NCBI GenBank assembly: GCA_025529335.1
Contig: JAMYHX010000571.1
Span: 1-24,777, forward strand
Reading direction: 5' to 3'
From: Rhizopus sp. PT2906
Lineage: Eukaryota > Mucoromycota > Mucoromycetes > Mucorales > Rhizopodaceae
Length of the DNA stretch: 24,777 nt
A program made the translations under genes and the position numbers. The notes under the pieces were generated by a model. That model made no database searches and had not been told where the DNA came from. It was given only the letters and a program-made list of their open reading frames with translations. This document shows, piece by piece, positions 21,271 through 24,777 of the stretch; the stretch's first letter is position 1, and each line of letters starts with the position of its first letter.

Positions 21271-21515
21271 ATACACATCACATCTTTGTTTACAGATCAA
21301 AGCATTGACAATGAAAGTCCTTCAAAAGACTAATGATGCTCCCTGAAGTTAATGCGCTGTTCATAATGGCAATGTATTCCTTAACGCCTCGGTAAGTATA
21401 AAATGAACAATACATTATATTTTATTCACTAGTCTTCCAGTTAATGTAGGTCTTTGAATAAAGTCACATTAGATTACGTGTATAATCAATAGTTTGCTAA
21501 AGAAGGGGTATTTTT

Positions 21516-23084
21516 TTAAATGGATGAGAAGAAGGCATTAATGATAGGTCGTACTTTTGATACAGGGCCGATGATGACCACTCGACCTGTATCTGTTTTG
21601 AAAAATAAATGATTGACGTTTTTCATCACTCTTCTATACACAGGGTTATCCGAGCGTGGATTTATGCCTTTGATCGCGTCGTCATAATCTTTAGGGCTAC
21701 CATACACAGTTTCTATATTATTTTCGTCATATATAACAACACGATCTGGGTTTCTCATAATTCGCATGATCCCTTTATCAATTAAGGGTATCACTTTGTC
21801 TTGATTCATGGTATTTGTACTAAATAAGCCTGATGATGATTCTTCATTTGTACTGAATAAGCTTGATGGGGCTTCTTTTGTGCTGAATAGACTAGTTGAT
21901 GATGGGTTTTCGTTTGCACTGAATAGGCTTGTTGATGATGAGATACTTGAAGATGATGTTGTATCTTGGTTTTTAAATGATTGTTTCATATGGGCTTTTA
22001 GAGGTTCTGTAATAGATGGTGCTACAGCAGTCGGTGTTGCTTTCTTTGGCTTTGATAGTGACATAAAGGGTGTAAGTCTTTTGCTGGGTAGCGAGAAATT
22101 TACGGTAGGTGAAGTACTTTTATTTAATGTTGATGTTGCTACTGTGGGTGGCGCTTTTGATGACGAAGTTGCTACAGTAGGTGGGACTCTTGATGTTGCT
22201 GTTACAGTAGGCGGCATTCTTGGTGTTGTTACAGTAGGTGGGATCCTTAACGGCAATGGGTGATGAGATAAAGTGTTCTTTTGGTGAATAGGTTGATTTC
22301 CTTTCATGGATGGGGCATTGGTTAGCTCAATAGGAGACGAAGTATTGTATTCTGGCCATTGTTTGTATTCTTTGTGTGGTTTTGAATTGCTGCTGTTGCC
22401 TATATGATGAGTGGTTGTTGTTGGCAATTCTGTTCGCTTTATATCCAATAACCCTGGAGGGAATATGGCAAGTTCTTTCGTCTGATATTCAAATAGTCTT
22501 TCATGCTGTCTTTGGTGATTATATAAAAGTTCCTCAAAACCCTGTCTGTGCTTTTTCTATAGATACACAATCAACATTTGCCTTTTTCGCGGTCTTATTA
22601 TTTATTACCGTCAGAGTAGTCAAATATTCTTGTTTCCGTCCTTCTAACTTGTCTTGAGTGATATTGTTGTCATCTTGAGTTCCATGTCCGTCATGTGTAA
22701 ATGATGTCAAGTGCCCGATCGCATCTGCATTTTCTGTCAAGAAATGTTGTGGGTCAACTTCTTCAATCAGATTAAAAGTAGGCTCGATAAATAGATCTTT
22801 ATTATATTTGATTGTGAATTGCTTGTCATATTCTCTTAATTCTTGTAATTGTTGAGCAATCAGTCTTTCCACTTGTCTTTGGTGTCTTGCTTTAATTAGC
22901 TTATAGTTTCTTTCTGATTTAATAGCAGCAGCTGGAATGTCAGAAGGTAAATATACATCATCACTTTAAAAAGAACTTTAGTAAGGATATATATAAATAT
23001 ATATTTATATGCTGATTGTATGTTTTCTTTTTACTCTGTGTTTTTTTCTTCAAATATCCAAAACAATGAGTCTTTTACGGGCAT
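21516..23084 (-). CDS. unrecognised protein with repeat-rich middle and compact C-terminus
   Basis: Exons are 23035-23084, 22609-22963 and 21516-22556, giving 481 residues starting MPVKDSLFWIFEEKNT. The first intron has a good branch point (CTTACTAAAG) and ends TTTTTAAAG; the second is 52 nt (GTAATA to TATCTATAG). Phase fits at both. Residues 17-170 are charged and Gln/Glu-rich with likely coiled coils (KSERNYKLIKARHQRQVERL, KKHRQGFEELLYNHQRQHER). Residues 240-275 hold four PPTV-type repeats about ten residues apart, and 344-383 hold four SLFS-N/T-E repeats. Residues 391-481 are ordered-looking (PDRVVIYDENNIETVYGSPK, VRPIINAFF) and may be a small domain. I recognise no family, so I give no function. 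Confidence 0.65.
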
Positions 23085-23276
23085 AAACAATACAAGGACA
23101 AAGAATATAAAATTCAAGCTAAAATTATATAAAAAAGGGCGTTTTTTATGTGTATATAAAAAAAAGGAATGAAAAGAAGGAGGGGGATAATAATAATAAC
23201 AACAATAAGATGTATAAAATGGTATATAAAGGTTAAATAGTGATAATAATAATAATAGTAGTAGTAGTAATATAGG
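23085..23276. repeat. simple-sequence intergenic spacer
   Basis: This short spacer between two minus-strand genes contains A-runs and TAA/TAG trinucleotide repeats at about 23185-23272. The open frame across it is a product of the repeats. Confidence 0.6.
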
Positions 23277-23609
23277 TTATTTCTGTCCTTTGCCTGCTTT
23301 AATAAGCCATTGTAATGTAATATCAATATTCACTTGATTTTTTGCTGAAATAGAATAGCATGATACTTCTCTATTCTTGATAGTCTTTAAGTGTCTATTT
23401 ATTATTAAAGTGAGTACTTTTTCTTTTTTCTCTCTTTCTCTTTCTTACAGTGCTTCAATCAGCTCTTCAGCCGTTAAGGCCTCTGGTAAATCATTTTTAT
23501 TTCCAAGGACAAGTACAGGAATATTAGCCAGCTGTGGTTTCTCTAATAAATTCTTCAATTCTGTATTGGCAGCTTCTAGTTTGTCACGATCTGCAGCATC
23601 AACCACAAA

Positions 23610-23652
<43 letters not shown>

Positions 23653-24074
23653 TTTAGTATCCTATATCCATACTCTCTCTTTCTCTCTCTAGCCTACTTA
23701 CACTATAGCGTTCACTCCACGGCAATATCTTTCCCACATACTTCTGAATCGAGGTTGTCCTCCAATATCCCATAGTTTCATCGTAACGTTACCTTTGGTC
23801 ACTTTACGCATATTGAACCCAACTGTAGGTATGGCGTCTTCGATAAACTGTCCTGACTAAGATAATGTCAGCTTGATTTTTGGATTAGTTTTCTGGTTAC
23901 TTACTGCTATAACGTTTACAAGCGTTGTCTTTCCACTGTTTTGAAGTCCAACAAGAGTTAATTCCATTTCGGTCTATAAATATCTTAGTATACAAATAAA
24001 CGTAATAAAGCTAATCTTACCTTAAAGAATAAACTTCTTAACCAATCTATTAACCACTGAATAAGTCCTGTCAT
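23277..24074 (-). CDS. ARL8: Arl8 small GTPase
   Basis: This is a lysosome/vacuole-associated Arf-like GTPase; in animals Arl8 links lysosomes to kinesin and to tethers. Exons are 24021-24074, 23905-23973, 23702-23856, 23449-23610 and 23277-23394, giving 185 residues (human ARL8B has 186). The N-terminus MTGLIQWLIDWLRSLFFK is an amphipathic helix without a myristoylation glycine, as in Arl8. Motifs: P-loop GLQNSGKTT (27-35), switch I IPTVGFNMRKVTKGN, switch II WDIGGQPRFRSMWERYCRG, NKND, and the C-terminal CYSISAKNQVNIDITLQWLI. Near-identity to the animal family through switch II makes the call firm. The third intron (23611-23701) ends in a 36-nt A tract directly before its AG. Confidence 0.96.
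23612..23647. repeat. T36 homopolymer (A36 on the transcribed strand)
   Basis: A run of 36 T on the plus strand lies inside Arl8 intron 3. On the transcribed strand it is A36 followed by G, so the tract ends in the splice acceptor AG. The exact length may be unreliable. Confidence 0.85.
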
Positions 24075-24351
24075 GTTGTTTTTAACGAGAAAAAAAGAAA
24101 AGAAAAGAAAAGAAAAGAAAAGAGAGAAGGAAGAGAAAAAAAAACTCGATAATAGGGGAAGGAATTTCAGACTTCATGACCGACGTCACATGTATAAAAC
24201 CTATAAATTATTCGCATTACAGGATTAATAACAATTAACACGTTAGTTGGTTTTCTATGTCTTCTTTATTGTTTAAAAGACAACATTTAATACATAGAAT
24301 GAGCTCGATATTCTTGAGAGAAGATAAATGTGATCAAGACTTTATAGCAAA
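24075..24351. other. upstream region of Arl8 with an AAAAG repeat
   Basis: This contains an (AAAAG)n microsatellite at about 24092-24122, within 20-50 bp of the Arl8 ATG, so it probably lies in the 5' leader as CTTTT repeats. The remainder is AT-rich and uninformative. Confidence 0.6.
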
Positions 24352-24777
24352 ATGAAAAAGTTGTTAGACACCTCATATAAACAGTCTGGTCTTCTTTTTC
24401 TTTTCTTCTTTGGACCAAAAGGTAAGACCAACTACTCCCCAGCTAGCCCCAAGGTTTGTTGTCTCATTTGTTGTCTGAAATTATCATTTTTTATCAGTGT
24501 GCGAATAATTTGTGAACAAAGTGTAGTCAACACCCAAGAACGTGCTTATGCTCTGCAATCTCAGTTCCTCCTACGCTCCCTTACTCTTCCAGAAGATGCC
24601 CTGTTACACCATCTTCTTCCACTTATCCGCCAGCCTCGAAGTCACTCACAATGGTACAAACTCTCTAAGTCTCCCATTTGGAGGAGATGCTCCTCCAACC
24701 CAGAGTCCTTGGATCGTCGCTCCTTACGATCGATACAACGAGAATATCGCCAAGACAACCTCAGCAAGAAACGTTCT
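24352..24777 (+). CDS. partial open frame resembling the C-terminus of a LINE-type reverse transcriptase
   Basis: The frame is open from an ATG at 24352 to the end of the window (142 codons, no stop). The first 45 residues are hydrophobic and Phe/Leu-rich and may not belong to the protein. From about 24498 the sequence is protein-like: VVNTQERAYALQSQFLLRSL, LPEDALLHHLLPLIRQ, then SQWYKLSKSPIWRR and a basic Arg/Ser-rich end. The QERxxxLQxxFLxRxxxLPEDxLL layout recalls the region after the polymerase domain in Mucoromycota non-LTR elements. That is from memory and could not be checked. No RT catalytic YxDD is in view, so this would be a 5'-truncated or internal fragment. The base composition is higher in GC than its surroundings, which fits a younger insert. 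A donor GTAAGA at about 24420 and an acceptor TTTATCAG at about 24499 are also present but not needed. Confidence 0.4.
   Translation, partial: MKKLLDTSYKQSGLLFLFFFGPKGKTNYSPASPKVCCLICCLKLSFFISVRIICEQSVVNTQERAYALQSQFLLRSLTLPEDALLHHLLPLIRQPRSHSQWYKLSKSPIWRRCSSNPESLDRRSLRSIQREYRQDNLSKKRS

Noticed and set aside
23114..23326. 70-codon minus frame with a run of tyrosines
   Set aside because: It is produced by TAA/TAG trinucleotide repeats and overlaps the last exon of Arl8 in a different frame.
1..24777. A functional gene cluster, defence system or CRISPR-like array
   Set aside because: The genes are unrelated housekeeping and signalling genes in mixed orientation with introns; no spaced direct-repeat array or effector set is present.

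Overview
The window is a piece of a fungal nuclear genome, most likely from the Mucoromycota (Mucor/Rhizopus-like). The evidence is a very AT-rich background, many short GT-AG introns (about 47-95 nt) with TACTAA(C)-type branch points, microsatellites and long homopolymers between genes, and a gene set that includes a RasB-type GTPase, an Arl8 GTPase, a Dnmt2-type tRNA methyltransferase and a fungal 7TM receptor. No bacterial features (operons, Shine-Dalgarno sites, CRISPR) are present. The exon structures below were worked out by hand from splice signals, reading phase and remembered family conservation. They are predictions without transcript support.

Layout. 1-5638 has no convincing gene. 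Its first 1.8 kb is a graveyard of diverged repeats that look like LTRs in reverse orientation (polypurine tract followed by TGTTA, and a repeated TATA-containing palindromic module). A cluster of three hairpins lies at 3401-3551. 5639-6506 (-) is a Ras GTPase whose model needs a 2-nt exon. 7720-9040 (+) is a gamma-butyrobetaine dioxygenase-like enzyme (carnitine synthesis). 9682-10275 (-) is a small WW-domain protein. 10654-11675 (-) is an SLC25 mitochondrial carrier. About 11940-12812 (+) is a decayed zinc-knuckle gene, probably from a retroelement. 13244-15851 (+) is an M28 glutamate carboxypeptidase II-like membrane peptidase. 15925-18930 (-) is a 7TM receptor with a tail of about 600 residues. 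19190-20593 (+) is Dnmt2. 20594-21270 (+) is a second decayed gene of unknown family. 21516-23084 (-) is an unrecognised low-complexity protein. 23277-24074 (-) is Arl8. 24352-24777 (+) is an open frame running off the end that resembles the C-terminal part of a LINE-type reverse transcriptase.

The intact genes are ordinary cell-biology genes (signalling, carnitine and mitochondrial transport, lysosome/vacuole trafficking, tRNA modification) and show no sign of being a functional cluster. GBBH/WW and GCPII/GPCR are convergent pairs; GPCR/Dnmt2 is a divergent pair sharing 259 bp. I do not see a new multi-gene system. The unusual content is in the splicing (a 2-nt exon, a 36-nt poly(A) tract right against a 3' splice site, a GC-AG intron, an A10 tract inside a 5' splice site) and in the transposon relics.
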